Source of the DNA: Chitinophaga ginsengisegetis | Lineage (GTDB): Bacteria; Bacteroidota; Bacteroidia; Chitinophagales; Chitinophagaceae | Direction: 5' to 3' | DNA length: 64,000 nucleotides | NCBI RefSeq assembly: GCF_900168065.1 | Contig: NZ_FUZZ01000001.1 | Coordinates: 2,538,623 to 2,602,622, forward strand | Part shown: positions 38,701 through 47,057 of the stretch, piece by piece | Numbering within the stretch: position 1 is the stretch's first letter | Layout of the letters: each line of letters starts with the position of its first letter | Translations under genes and position numbers: made by a program | Notes under the pieces: model-generated | The model's input: the letters and a program-made list of their open reading frames with translations, nothing else | Databases searched by the model: none | What the model was told of the DNA's origin: nothing

Positions 38701-38836
38701 CCGAAGCCATGATGACAGGCGCATTTTTGTCATCAGTGACGGTACCCTTTATGATTTTGTTCTGGGCTTTGGTGGTTAAGTGGAAAATAGTGGAAAGCAC
38801 AAGGAGGATAAAAATTCCTAAGAACCTTTTTTTCAT
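35759..38836 (-). CDS. SusC/RagA-like TonB-dependent transporter (no STN domain)
   Basis: 1025 aa: signal peptide 1-24, carboxypeptidase-regulatory-like domain 28-112, plug from LDEVVVVGYGTQKKGDLTAPI (a TonB-box-like stretch) through KDASAAAIYGVRAANGVVLI, then a barrel ending RATF. Unlike the two other SusC proteins here it has no STN domain and no FecR partner. This fits control by the divergent sensor-regulator at 39021. It is the first gene of the PUL operon and has an exact -7 promoter box about 50 nt upstream. Confidence 0.95.
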   Translation of the reverse strand: MKKRFLGIFILLVLSTIFHLTTKAQNKIIKGTVTDDKNAPVIMASVGVKGTATGTTTNETGAFTLSVPPGSDSIMVSAIGYASKVVAITGNVLNIQLRESLTGLDEVVVVGYGTQKKGDLTAPISIVNTDDMLKRTTATPMEALQGSVPGVQVVTSGVPGSSPNVRIRGVGSFNNENPLYVVDGMFVSDISFLNPNDIADMSVLKDASAAAIYGVRAANGVVLITTKKGKLNMKTRVTYNAYVGVQKPTNVLKMANGQQYTDFSLKRGSTADSGTVLLSSQKFGGSGLNPTTSTDWYDVILRKSALITNHGIDIQGGSDKITYSVGLNYTYQNGILNALNNFKRYNGRLQLEARAFPWLKVGFSAIFNNSITFTPNSGAFLDAYTASPLFPVYDSTNVNAFPVKFTAASVIGRSDDKNPMASAYYNYNRSKAFQILPTLYAEAGFWDNKLTFRSQLSQIYGSLLGTQYSPLRNLGPGADATVSHLTSIQERTTNYILDNLLTYKDGKGRHHWSLLLGQSTREERWRQTRTEADNVPDVEESWYTSQGTPNAAYYKEDGTRNAGISFFTRGTYDFDNKYLLTATFRADGSSKYQTKWGYFPSVGLGWVISKEAFMRNQKVFDFLKLRGSWGQLGNDGVNANAGYAIVKTGNSTSAVFGSTAAANGQYLPGYTVNRFYTDITWEVVTEWDGGVDFEMLKGKLNGSVDYYNRKTTKAALYRPFPFTYTTIYGNWADMVNSGWDIALNWHDKIGNVGYQIGANMSTLKNKVTNLGTLPSSTSGFPEWTAEFPNRIVVGQPINYFYGYEFIGVYQTKAEVDGDPVAAHYNQSATSQIVPGFPKYKDQNGDGILDDKDRINMGSYLPKVTYGFNFGLTYKGFDFSVAFQGVSGNKIMNLNRGRLYKASTSLNLDEKFASNLWTGPGSTNAYPSAYALGQGWFKVSNSFFVESGAYLRVQNIQLGYNFNVGKQSPIALRVFGTADRPFIFTKYNGFTPEVGTNTSFGYSVSGYDANVYPVSSTYSLGVRATF

Positions 38837-38885
38837 ACGTAAAATTTAATTTTTAACTCGTTCTCGAATGTGAATCGTGGAAAAT

Positions 38886-38893
38886 CAAATGTA
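38886..38893 (-). promoter_or_regulatory. -7 promoter box of the PUL operon (TACATTTG)
   Basis: Minus-strand TACATTTG fits the Bacteroidota TAnnTTTG -7 consensus exactly and lies about 50 nt before the susC start at 38836. The -33 position holds a T-rich TTTTC rather than a perfect TTTG, which would suit an activator-dependent promoter. Confidence 0.55.
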
Positions 38894-38924
38894 GGTTAGC
38901 CCGGCAGAAAATGTTAAGAAAACC

Positions 38925-39005
38925 CTACTACACTACTACATCTTATCGCGTAATTCCCTATTTTTAGGGCAAAACCAACTACTACAATACTACTACATCT
39001 GTTAT
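38925..39005. promoter_or_regulatory. Two ACTAC-rich direct repeats in divergent promoter region
   Basis: Two similar stretches, 38925-38946 and 38979-39005, both contain CTACTACA, then TACTACATCT and end in TTAT; the second has four extra bases before TACTACATCT and one before TTAT. They flank a CCCTA-TTTT-TAGGG palindrome at 38956-38969. The pair lies between the divergent susC and regulator genes, upstream of the susC -7 box, and is a good candidate operator for the LuxR-type HTH of the regulator. TACATCTG (38994-39001), one mismatch from a -7 box, may be the regulator's own promoter. Confidence 0.45.
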
Positions 39006-39020
39006 GCGGGGGCTTGAAAC

Positions 39021-41900
39021 ATGAATAAGATGCTGCTTAATATCCTGTTTTTCTTTGGGCTGTTTTTGGTGAGCGGCACCACTGCATATGCCCAAAATGG
39101 CATCGGCATTCCTGCTGTTATCAACTATACCAAGTTTAATTACAACGGCGGTAGCCAGAACTGGGGCATAGGACAAGATAAACAGGGAGTAATGTATTTT
39201 GCCAATAATGAAGGCTTACTGAGGTTTGATGGCAGCCATTGGAAACTTTATCCGCTGCCTAATAATACAGTGATGTGGTCACTTGCGGTTAGTGATAACG
39301 GGAAAATATACGTTGGCGGCCAGGATGAAATAGGGTATTTTTCTCCCGGGCCCAATGGTATGCTCACATATACCTCCTTAAATAATAAGATCCCGGAACA
39401 ATATAAAAAATTTGCAGATATATGGCATATTGCCATCCTGGGCAACCGGGTTTTCTTCCAGGCCGACGATCGCATCTTCGAGTATGACGAAAAGAACGTT
39501 CATACTTATATGGCCAATTCACAATGGCTTTTCATAGAACGTGCCGGTGAAAGCATCTATGCTTCAGATCGTGTTACAGGGTTACTACAACTAAACGACA
39601 ATCAATGGACCCCGGTAGCGGATGGTAAAAAACTGGCCGGAGTGCTTATTGCCGGTATGTTCCAGATGGGCAAAGACAGTATCTTCATTGTTACCCGGAC
39701 AAATGGCATCTTCCTGTTACATAACAACCTGATAACTTTACAAAACAACAACAGGCAAAATAATCTCTACATCAATTCTGCCGCTAAAATAAGTGAGGAT
39801 GAATTTATTATAGCTACCTCCTCTGCCGGCTGCCTGGTGGTGAATATAAAAAAGGATACGTGGGAAAGCTTCTCCGACGAACAAGGACTCCAGAATAACA
39901 ATGCGTTGAGCGTTTTTATGGACGCCGGTAAAAACTTATGGACCGGGTTGAACAGCGGGATTAGTTATATTAATTACAATTCCGCCATCAGGTACCTCCA
40001 GATCGGTAAAACAAACAACCTGCCCGGCTATTCAACCCGGATACTAAATGACAAGCTGTTTGTTGCTACCTCCAACGGACTGTATAGCGCCCCTTTGGCA
40101 AATAATGGGAACCATGTTACAAAAAATGATTTCTCCCTGGTAAAAAATACAGAAAACCGGGAGGCATGGAACCTCAACGAAGTGAATGGACATTTGTTGC
40201 TTGGCAACGACAATGGAAGCTATGAAATACAGGGAAACGAAGCCCGGCTGCTTTCGGGAGGCGCAGGTAGCTGGTATTTCCTCCCCCTGTCTTCGGTTTA
40301 TCCGGCACAGGATATCATAGTAGGTACCTATTATGGCCTGAAACGGCTCCTGTACGAAGGCAATGATTTCAGGGACGAAGGAAAGATGGACGGCATGAAT
40401 GATTCCTATCGTTTTATGGCATTGGATCATAACGGGGATGTGTGGGCCTCCCATCCCTATCGCGGTATCTATCGCTTTAGTCTTTCTCAGGACAAGAAAA
40501 AATACACCGCCCGTTTATACACCCTCAATGATGGCTTACCTTCTACCTTAAATAATTTTGTTTTCAAGATAAAAAATCAAATCATCTTTGCTACGGCCCG
40601 CGGACTCTACGAGTTTAATCCCCAAACAAATAAATTTTCTCCTTCCCCGTTTCTTTCAGATGTTTTCGGGAGAATGAAAGTACGTTATCTGACGGAAGAC
40701 AAAGAAGGCAACATCTGGTTCTGCAACGAAAAAGGCACAGGGGTTGCGCATTTTTCTACAGCTGATGCTGTCAGCGCCCCTAAGGTCACTTATTTTCCGG
40801 AGCTAACCGGGCAGCTCCTGCCAAAATTTGAAAACATCTATCCTTATAATAAGGAAAACGTTTTTATTGGCTCAGAAAGAGGATTAATTCATCTTGATTA
40901 TCAAAAATATTCTTCCGTAAAGCCCGGGCTGACCGTTTTCTTAGGACTGGTAAAAGCTATTGGTAAAACTGACAGCACCATCTTTGGCGGCTATGGCGGC
41001 ACAGACAAACAGGTATTGCAATTGCCATCAGCTTACAATGCGTTTCATTTTGAATACAGCTCGCCATCATATGAATTCCAGAAGAATATTGAATATAGCT
41101 ATCAACTGGAAGGCTACGACAATGACTGGTCGCCCTGGGATCCTAAAACGGAAAAAGACTATACCAACCTGTCAAACGGGGAATACACTTTTAAAATAAA
41201 AGCCCGGGACAACCAGAATAACGAATCCCCGGTTGTTTCTTACAGTTTTGTCATCAATGCCCCGTGGTATAAAACTATCTGGGCAATACTCTGCTATATC
41301 TCCATTTTCGCTGGTCTGTTATTTATGATGAACAAACATCAAAAGAATAAATTCCTCTCACAACAGAAAAAATTTGAAGAAGAACAAAAAAGACTGAAAT
41401 ACATCCACCACCTGGAATTGGAGAAAAATGAAAAGGAAATAATCAAGCTTCAAAATGAAAAATTAGAACAGGAAGTTTTTATCCAGAAAAAAGAATTGGC
41501 GAATGCAAGTATGCACCTGATGGAAAAAGACGATACCTTAACAAAAATAAAAGAAAAAGTTTCGCGTCTTAACAATGATACCACTAATAACAACGATATT
41601 AAAAGTATCACGGACCTGATCAAGGACACTGAAAAAAACAACGCCAACTGGGAAGTATTTGCTGCTCACTTTGATGAGTTAAATGATGGCTTTCTGAATA
41701 AACTGAAAAAGCAATATCCGCAGCTTACCAATTCCGATTTAAAAGTATGCACTTATATCAAGCTTAACCTCACAACAAAAGAAATGGCGCAATTGCTGAA
41801 CATCACGGTTCGCGGCGTGGAAGTAAGCCGGTATAGGATAAGAAAAAAGATAGGCCTGCAAACAGAGCAATCGTTAAGTAACTTTTTAAACCAGATTTAA
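39021..41900 (+). CDS. Membrane sensor-regulator: propeller, Y_Y_Y and LuxR-type HTH
   Basis: 959 aa. A signal peptide (1-24) is followed by a periplasmic two-component-type propeller (about 30-645) and a Y_Y_Y domain (about 655-745, IEYSYQLEGYDNDWSPWD...LSNGEYTFKIKARDNQ). One membrane helix (about 752-772) leads to a coiled coil (about 778-860) and a C-terminal LuxR-like helix-turn-helix (about 900-950, LTTKEMAQLLNITVRGVEVSRYRIRKKIGL). There is no histidine kinase or receiver domain, so it is a one-protein route from periplasmic glycan sensing to DNA, unlike classic HTCS regulators. It is divergent from the PUL and probably activates it. Confidence 0.92.
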   Translation: MNKMLLNILFFFGLFLVSGTTAYAQNGIGIPAVINYTKFNYNGGSQNWGIGQDKQGVMYFANNEGLLRFDGSHWKLYPLPNNTVMWSLAVSDNGKIYVGGQDEIGYFSPGPNGMLTYTSLNNKIPEQYKKFADIWHIAILGNRVFFQADDRIFEYDEKNVHTYMANSQWLFIERAGESIYASDRVTGLLQLNDNQWTPVADGKKLAGVLIAGMFQMGKDSIFIVTRTNGIFLLHNNLITLQNNNRQNNLYINSAAKISEDEFIIATSSAGCLVVNIKKDTWESFSDEQGLQNNNALSVFMDAGKNLWTGLNSGISYINYNSAIRYLQIGKTNNLPGYSTRILNDKLFVATSNGLYSAPLANNGNHVTKNDFSLVKNTENREAWNLNEVNGHLLLGNDNGSYEIQGNEARLLSGGAGSWYFLPLSSVYPAQDIIVGTYYGLKRLLYEGNDFRDEGKMDGMNDSYRFMALDHNGDVWASHPYRGIYRFSLSQDKKKYTARLYTLNDGLPSTLNNFVFKIKNQIIFATARGLYEFNPQTNKFSPSPFLSDVFGRMKVRYLTEDKEGNIWFCNEKGTGVAHFSTADAVSAPKVTYFPELTGQLLPKFENIYPYNKENVFIGSERGLIHLDYQKYSSVKPGLTVFLGLVKAIGKTDSTIFGGYGGTDKQVLQLPSAYNAFHFEYSSPSYEFQKNIEYSYQLEGYDNDWSPWDPKTEKDYTNLSNGEYTFKIKARDNQNNESPVVSYSFVINAPWYKTIWAILCYISIFAGLLFMMNKHQKNKFLSQQKKFEEEQKRLKYIHHLELEKNEKEIIKLQNEKLEQEVFIQKKELANASMHLMEKDDTLTKIKEKVSRLNNDTTNNNDIKSITDLIKDTEKNNANWEVFAAHFDELNDGFLNKLKKQYPQLTNSDLKVCTYIKLNLTTKEMAQLLNITVRGVEVSRYRIRKKIGLQTEQSLSNFLNQI

Positions 41901-42030
41901 AGGCTAACCATCCTTCCATACGCCCGCCCCCTCACTTCTGTTTATTGCCGTAACCGTCAATAATAAAAATTAAAAAAATCTGATTTAATTGCCTATTTTA
42001 TGTAAGTACTGCACAGGCATTTTGTTTTAT

Positions 42031-42050
42031 GAGAACCCGTGAGAACCCGT
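42031..42050. repeat. Exact 10-bp tandem duplication upstream of GxGYxYP gene
   Basis: GAGAACCCGT occurs twice head to tail at 42031-42040 and 42041-42050, 59-78 nt before the possible starts of the following gene. It could be a regulator half-site pair or a slippage product. Confidence 0.5.
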
Positions 42051-42108
42051 AAGCGCTTTAAACCCTTAATAGGCACATTCTTATTCTATGACCCAAATTC
42101 TATCCACG

Positions 42109-44841
42109 ATGACCCACAAAATCAAGTCCTCTTTAACCCGGGCTGCAATGCTCATTCCTCTATTACTATTGTTGATCATGCCTTCCACGGCCCAGATAGC
42201 ATGGCCTGCTGGTCAGTTGCTGCCAACGTTTCCGGCAACAGCCAGCAACCTGGATCTGTTTTACAATAACGGAACGTCTCAACGGTCCTGGCGCTGGGAA
42301 GGGGAAGGCCCCGCCCTTAGCCATCATACCGGGCGCCTGGAAACCGATGGCTGGCTTTGCCAGGTTGGAATCGATGCGGCGAATGAACATATGATTTACG
42401 GGCCTTATGATAACAGCGTTACAGCGGGAGCCAATATTGCGGAGTTTAGAATGAAAACAGATAATAATACCGCCAACAATGATTCTATAGTGGATATCGA
42501 TGTAAGGGATGCCACCACCGGTGCAATCCTTGCGTTTAAGGCAATTACCCGTCAGCAATTCCCCATAGCGTCCGATTACACAAGTTTCAAATTGCCTTTC
42601 ACGATGCCGGCCGACAGTCACGCCATTGAACTGCGTGTATTCTGGAGAGGAGGGGCGTATATAAAAGTGGACTGGGTAGGTGTGCAGCAGGATAATGCCA
42701 CCGCCGAAACCTATTTATTTGCCTCCCTGAAAGGCATCGTTAACAGCACACAGCCACGTCTCTTTTCCTATGAAGGCGATGCCTTTGCAGAAGGACCGTA
42801 TACCTGGATGCAGTCTTTAGGTTTAACCTGGACCGAACATACCGACAGGTGGGAGCTTATCACCAAATACCGCAGCGAGGTATCCGGCCTGATCGTTTAC
42901 GATCCGGCGCAGTCAGCCACGGTAAACCTGGCAACCATGCTTGCAAAAAATAAAAAGGCGCTCATTGCCTCGCCATCGTTATTATCACGCTTAACAGGCG
43001 CCCCTTATAACCTTCCGGTATTGCTCGATTTGCGTGGCCAGTTCACCAGTAACCTGCAGGTGTACCAAACCTTATATAACACCTATTGGCCAACGCTGGA
43101 TCACCGGGTGTTAATAGGATTAAGTCCGGAAGTGCATCAGGGCTCCCTGCGGGAATACGCCACTGCCCTGGGCGCCGCAGTAATTTGGTTAGATCCGCGG
43201 GTAACGGGTGAAAGTGAACTGCTAAACAGCTTTTTATCCTCCATGCCGGCAGGAGCCTCCTTCATGGGTTGGTGGCCGGAAGAAGGTTCAGGTATAACCA
43301 GGGCATCCAGCTATGGTATAGCCACTGTTGCCAGTGATTATGCCACCAATTTAACGGTTCATAGCGGTATGCCCAGAACCGTCAACGTTAAACCGATACC
43401 TCCAAAACCAGCACTAAAGAACAAAATTTACGTGGCGTTTATATTAAGCGACGGGGATAACTTACAATATGTGGAGCACCTGATGCGCAAGCTCTGGAAC
43501 AATCCTGACCGGGGCTCGGTTCCTATTGGATGGACTTTGTCCCCTGCAATGGTGGACGCCATGCCGGGAGCGTTAAACTTCTATCATCAAACTTCCACTA
43601 ACAACGACAACCTGATTTCAGGCCCCTCGGGATACGGTTACGCCTACCCTAATAATTTCCCCAATCAAAATACACTCAACCAATTTGTTGCTAAAACCGA
43701 GGATTACAACAAACGGGCAGGGTTCCGGGTGGTTACCATCTGGAACACAATTACAGGTGGCATCAACCAAAATGTGGGTGAGAGCTTTGCCACCTATGCC
43801 CCATCATTACTTGGGTTAACCGCACAGAATACGGGCGGCCCTCTTAGCATCTATAACCAAACTTTGCCGGGAATGCCGCTTTCCTGTAACTATTGCACCG
43901 GGGAACAAGCCATGAAGGATGCCATTGCCGCTGCTTCCGCAGGATGGGATGGAGCATCGCCGAGGTTCATGATTATACAGGCGCAACCCTGGCAGGATGT
44001 GAAGCCTACAAATTTTAAGAACGTCATGAACTCGCTCGATTCAAATCATATCGTGGTGCGACCAGATCATCTTTTTCAATTGCTGCGTGAAAAAAACGGG
44101 CTTCCACCCGTTGATGCCGGTGATAGCCTGGGAACAGATATTACAGATCTGGGCGGGATATTAACCGCTCAATATCAAACGGGTTCTCCGGCAGGTGAAG
44201 AATATACAAACCTGACCGATAACAATCGTAACACCAAATACCTGACATTTAACCCTTCCGCATGGATCCAGTATCAGGCGCCATCCGGCTATGTAGTGAA
44301 AAGCTATAGGATCACTTCAGCAAATGACGCCCCGGAGCGGGATCCTATGAACTGGACGTTACAGGGGTCGGCAGATGGAAGCAGTTGGACCACTATTGAT
44401 AGCCGTTCCAATGAAGATTTCCCCTATCGTAACCAAACAAGAATTTTCAACATTAACAATAATACGGGGTATACATTTTATAGATTAAATCTGTCAAATA
44501 ACACCGGAACAATGCTCCAGTTGTCGGAGATCGAATTGTTTGGCGAACCATCACCGGGTCTGAACAATATGCGTATCAATGTCCTGGCAGGGCCGGAAAA
44601 CCCCAACCAGCTGAAGGGCACAAAACAGGGTATTTCGCTGTATCCCAACCCGGTTGGCGCCAGGCTCTATATCAGCGGGCTAAATAACAACGCCCATCTT
44701 GAGGTGTATGATAATGATGGTCAGCGTATGAAAACGGCATTGGGTATGTCTATTAACATTGCTGAACTGATACCGGGCACCTATTACTTAAAAGTCAGAT
44801 CAGCACAGATAAATCATACTTATAAGTTTGTTAAGCAATAG
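42109..44841 (+). CDS. Secreted GxGYxYP-domain putative glycoside hydrolase with discoidin and T9SS domains
   Basis: 910 aa from ATG 42109 (ATG 42088 adds seven residues). Signal peptide to about residue 29. An N-terminal beta-rich domain (35-210) is followed by the GxGYxYP domain (about 215-665). The naming motif is visible as GPSGYGYAYP, together with VAFILSDGDNLQYVEHLM and GWTLSPAMVDAMP. A discoidin (F5/8 type C)-like carbohydrate-binding domain (about 680-820, TDNNRNTKYLTFN...MNWTLQGSADGSSW) and a type IX secretion sorting domain (ISLYPNPVGARLYISGL to the end) complete it. No activity has been firmly established for the family as far as I know. It lies after the PUL regulator on the same strand and may belong to its regulon. 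Confidence 0.87.
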   Translation: MTHKIKSSLTRAAMLIPLLLLLIMPSTAQIAWPAGQLLPTFPATASNLDLFYNNGTSQRSWRWEGEGPALSHHTGRLETDGWLCQVGIDAANEHMIYGPYDNSVTAGANIAEFRMKTDNNTANNDSIVDIDVRDATTGAILAFKAITRQQFPIASDYTSFKLPFTMPADSHAIELRVFWRGGAYIKVDWVGVQQDNATAETYLFASLKGIVNSTQPRLFSYEGDAFAEGPYTWMQSLGLTWTEHTDRWELITKYRSEVSGLIVYDPAQSATVNLATMLAKNKKALIASPSLLSRLTGAPYNLPVLLDLRGQFTSNLQVYQTLYNTYWPTLDHRVLIGLSPEVHQGSLREYATALGAAVIWLDPRVTGESELLNSFLSSMPAGASFMGWWPEEGSGITRASSYGIATVASDYATNLTVHSGMPRTVNVKPIPPKPALKNKIYVAFILSDGDNLQYVEHLMRKLWNNPDRGSVPIGWTLSPAMVDAMPGALNFYHQTSTNNDNLISGPSGYGYAYPNNFPNQNTLNQFVAKTEDYNKRAGFRVVTIWNTITGGINQNVGESFATYAPSLLGLTAQNTGGPLSIYNQTLPGMPLSCNYCTGEQAMKDAIAAASAGWDGASPRFMIIQAQPWQDVKPTNFKNVMNSLDSNHIVVRPDHLFQLLREKNGLPPVDAGDSLGTDITDLGGILTAQYQTGSPAGEEYTNLTDNNRNTKYLTFNPSAWIQYQAPSGYVVKSYRITSANDAPERDPMNWTLQGSADGSSWTTIDSRSNEDFPYRNQTRIFNINNNTGYTFYRLNLSNNTGTMLQLSEIELFGEPSPGLNNMRINVLAGPENPNQLKGTKQGISLYPNPVGARLYISGLNNNAHLEVYDNDGQRMKTALGMSINIAELIPGTYYLKVRSAQINHTYKFVKQ

Positions 44842-44860
44842 TTGCAGGCCCCTGGTCCGA

Positions 44861-44896
44861 AAGAAAACCCGCTCCGTGAGTGGGTTTTCTTTTTTT
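44861..44896 (+). terminator. Rho-independent terminator after GxGYxYP gene
   Basis: Stem 44861-44874 with 44878-44891 (AAGAAAACCCGCTC against GAGTGGGTTTTCTT, one G-T pair), followed by a T-run to 44896. It lies 20 nt after the stop codon. Confidence 0.9.
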
Positions 44897-44992
44897 GCCA
44901 ATGCCTGATATCCATTTCCCATCAGAAGGCTTAAATAAAAGGCCATCATGCTAATTCTGTATCATTACCAGGTACCTGTAATGCTGCGCCGT

Positions 44993-45143
44993 GAGTAGGC
45001 CCATTATAGGATAAGCCGTAGATAAGCCGTATATAACCCGTATATAAGCCATAGATAACCCGTACCTATAGAGATACGGCTTATCTCCGGCTTATCCCTA
45101 TCTTTTCTATAAATATAGTCCGGGTTATCCTGTAATAGGCCCT
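44993..45143. repeat. Cluster of 11-bp tandem repeats inside a large imperfect palindrome
   Basis: Five head-to-tail 11-mers of the form (G/T)ATAA(G/C)CC(G/A)TA lie at 45010-45020, 45021-45031, 45032-45042, 45043-45053 and 45054-45064; the first two are identical. Inverted copies follow at 45075-45085 (exact complement), 45086-45096 and 45119-45129. The outer flanks (TAGGCCCATTATAGG near 44995 and CCTGTAATAGGCC near 45129) are also nearly complementary, so the whole 150 bp can fold back. The rest of the 44842-45241 intergenic region shows no gene. Confidence 0.8.
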
Positions 45144-45241
45144 AACGCAAATACGCCTGGCGCCACAATTGGGAATACCAAAATGGTTAATTTAGATCCT
45201 ACTATTGTTGGGAAATATAAAGTCGACGAAAGCAATTTATT

Positions 45242-46309
45242 ATGACAGATGAAAGGCAAACCATATACGACGTAATCATCATTGGCGGCGGACAAAGCGC
45301 TTTATCCGTGGCATATTATCTCCGCCGGACCACGCTGAAATATATCATGCTGGATGCGGCGCCCCTTCCGGGCGGCAGCTGGCAGTACACCTGGAAATCT
45401 CTTTCCCTGTTCTCCCCGGCGCAATGGAGCTCCCTTCCGGGTGTTTTTATGCCGGGTGGTCAGCACCACTATCCCAGCCGCGCGGAAACCATCACCTATT
45501 TACAGGAGTATGAATTACGGTATAAATTCCCGGTAGCAAGACCCGTAAAGGTTACATCAGTAGTTAAAAAGGAAGATACTTTTGTTTTAACCACCACCGC
45601 CGGTTATTATTACGCAAAAGCTATTGTAAGCGCTACCGGCAGCTATGCCAATCCCTTCATTCCGGATATTCCCGGAAGCGCCTCTTTTAAGGGTACTGTA
45701 CTTCACTCTTCACAGTACCGGGAGCCGGAAGATTTTTCAGGGAAACGCGTGGCCATTGTGGGAGAAGGCAACTCCGGCGCGCAAATCCTGGCGGAGGTTT
45801 CCAAAGTAGCATCTGCCCTGTGGATCACGCGGCAACCACCCGAATTTTTACCGGATGATATTGACGGCAAATATCTCTTTGATGCGGCTACCCAGCTATA
45901 CCAGGCCAAACAACAAGGCAGGGATTACCAGCCTCCTTCGCTGGGGCACATTGTAATGGTGCCTCCTGTAAAAGAAGCCAGGGAAAGAGGCGTATATCAA
46001 CATTTCCTTCCCGCATTCGATCATTTCTACCCCGATGGAATTGCATGGAATACAGGCCAACAGGAAGCCGTGGATGCCGTTATTTTTTGTACAGGATTCC
46101 GGCCCGCATTGGCGCATCTGGCTCCATTGGGAATAATACAACCGGATGGCAGGATTAAAACAAACGGAACAAAAGCAACAGGTATTACCGGCCTCTGGTT
46201 AACCGGCTATGGATCATGGACAGGCTTTGCTTCTGCCACACTTATCGGTGTAGGCAGAACGGCTAAGCAAACCGTGGAAGAACTGAGTAGCTTCCTGCAG
46301 CCTGCATAA
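45242..46309 (+). CDS. ArsO-like flavin-dependent monooxygenase
   Basis: 355 aa with an N-terminal FAD motif VIIIGGGQSALSVAYYL and an NADPH motif VAIVGEGNSGAQILAE. The stretch WKSLSLFSPAQWSSLPGVFMPGG resembles the arsenic-operon flavoprotein monooxygenases called ArsO, and more distantly YUCCA/FMO enzymes. It would oxidize a small molecule with O2 and NADPH in the cytoplasm. No ars genes are nearby, so an arsenic role is not supported by context. It stands alone after the repeat cluster and converges with the DUF1801 gene 11 nt later. Confidence 0.82.
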   Translation: MTDERQTIYDVIIIGGGQSALSVAYYLRRTTLKYIMLDAAPLPGGSWQYTWKSLSLFSPAQWSSLPGVFMPGGQHHYPSRAETITYLQEYELRYKFPVARPVKVTSVVKKEDTFVLTTTAGYYYAKAIVSATGSYANPFIPDIPGSASFKGTVLHSSQYREPEDFSGKRVAIVGEGNSGAQILAEVSKVASALWITRQPPEFLPDDIDGKYLFDAATQLYQAKQQGRDYQPPSLGHIVMVPPVKEARERGVYQHFLPAFDHFYPDGIAWNTGQQEAVDAVIFCTGFRPALAHLAPLGIIQPDGRIKTNGTKATGITGLWLTGYGSWTGFASATLIGVGRTAKQTVEELSSFLQPA

Positions 46310-46320
46310 AAAGCGCCTCC

Positions 46321-46884
46321 TTACTCCGCCTTAAACGACAGCCCCTTTTCTTTCAGCGCATTGCGCAACTTTGGCAATGAGCTTTTTCCCATTCCATGAA
46401 GCGCCAGTATAGCTGCTTCGCTGAATTTGGAAAGCTGCTGTATGGTTGTGATGCCTTTACTCTCCAATGCGCGGCGCGCGGGTGCGGAAAGGGAAGCAAA
46501 AAGATCTCCCGGAGCAGCAGTATGCCTGGCGGCATTTTTTGCCAGGCTTTCTTTCACCCTGAACTTTACTATTTTATTGATTAAAGAAATAGGGAGAGGG
46601 CGGTCCAATGGAAACTGAACGGCGCCTTTGGAATTCTTATAAACGGAAAGCTCTTTTTCAAATGCTTTAATGCCGGAGGCGCCGGGGTAAAAGCCAATGT
46701 GATGTTTATATCCTGCAAAATGAACGAGGTTGCCGTTTAAAGTAAAAGTTGGAATACCATAACCGATTTTCTCTCCTGCTTCAGGTACAATTTTCCTGAT
46801 AGCCGCCCTCATTTGCTGCAGCAGCGCCTGGGTTTCCTCCGGAAAACCGGCGATATACTGATCAATGTCGCTTACTGTTTTCAT
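46321..46884 (-). CDS. DUF1801 (YdhG-like) protein with C-terminal helix-hairpin-helix
   Basis: 187 aa. Residues 1-115 match DUF1801 (DIDQYIAGFPEETQALLQQMRAAI, then GIPTFTLNGNLVHFAGYKHHIGFYPG), a small cytoplasmic fold described in relatives of the frataxin-like YdhG. Residues about 130-185 (LSAPARRALESKGITTIQQLSKFSEAAILALHGMGKSSLPKLRNAL) resemble the helix-hairpin-helix of the RNA polymerase alpha C-terminal domain. The fusion suggests nucleic-acid binding, but the role is unknown. It appears to be transcribed alone. Confidence 0.8.
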   Translation of the reverse strand: MKTVSDIDQYIAGFPEETQALLQQMRAAIRKIVPEAGEKIGYGIPTFTLNGNLVHFAGYKHHIGFYPGASGIKAFEKELSVYKNSKGAVQFPLDRPLPISLINKIVKFRVKESLAKNAARHTAAPGDLFASLSAPARRALESKGITTIQQLSKFSEAAILALHGMGKSSLPKLRNALKEKGLSFKAE

Positions 46885-47057
46885 ATCGCTGAATTCTTTC
46901 TGAAAATTAGTATAATCCTGCTGTTCTCACGGGGTACTAACACGACATTATACGGGTCATTTGCGACTTAGGTATCGTTTCTTCATTCTGCATTCCAACT
47001 CCGGATAAAATAAACATATTCCGGAAGAAACACCGATTTTTGATAAAATCATTCATC

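Noticed and set aside
45010..45129. CRISPR array
   Set aside because: The 11-bp units are contiguous without unique spacers, are partly inverted, and no cas genes are present.
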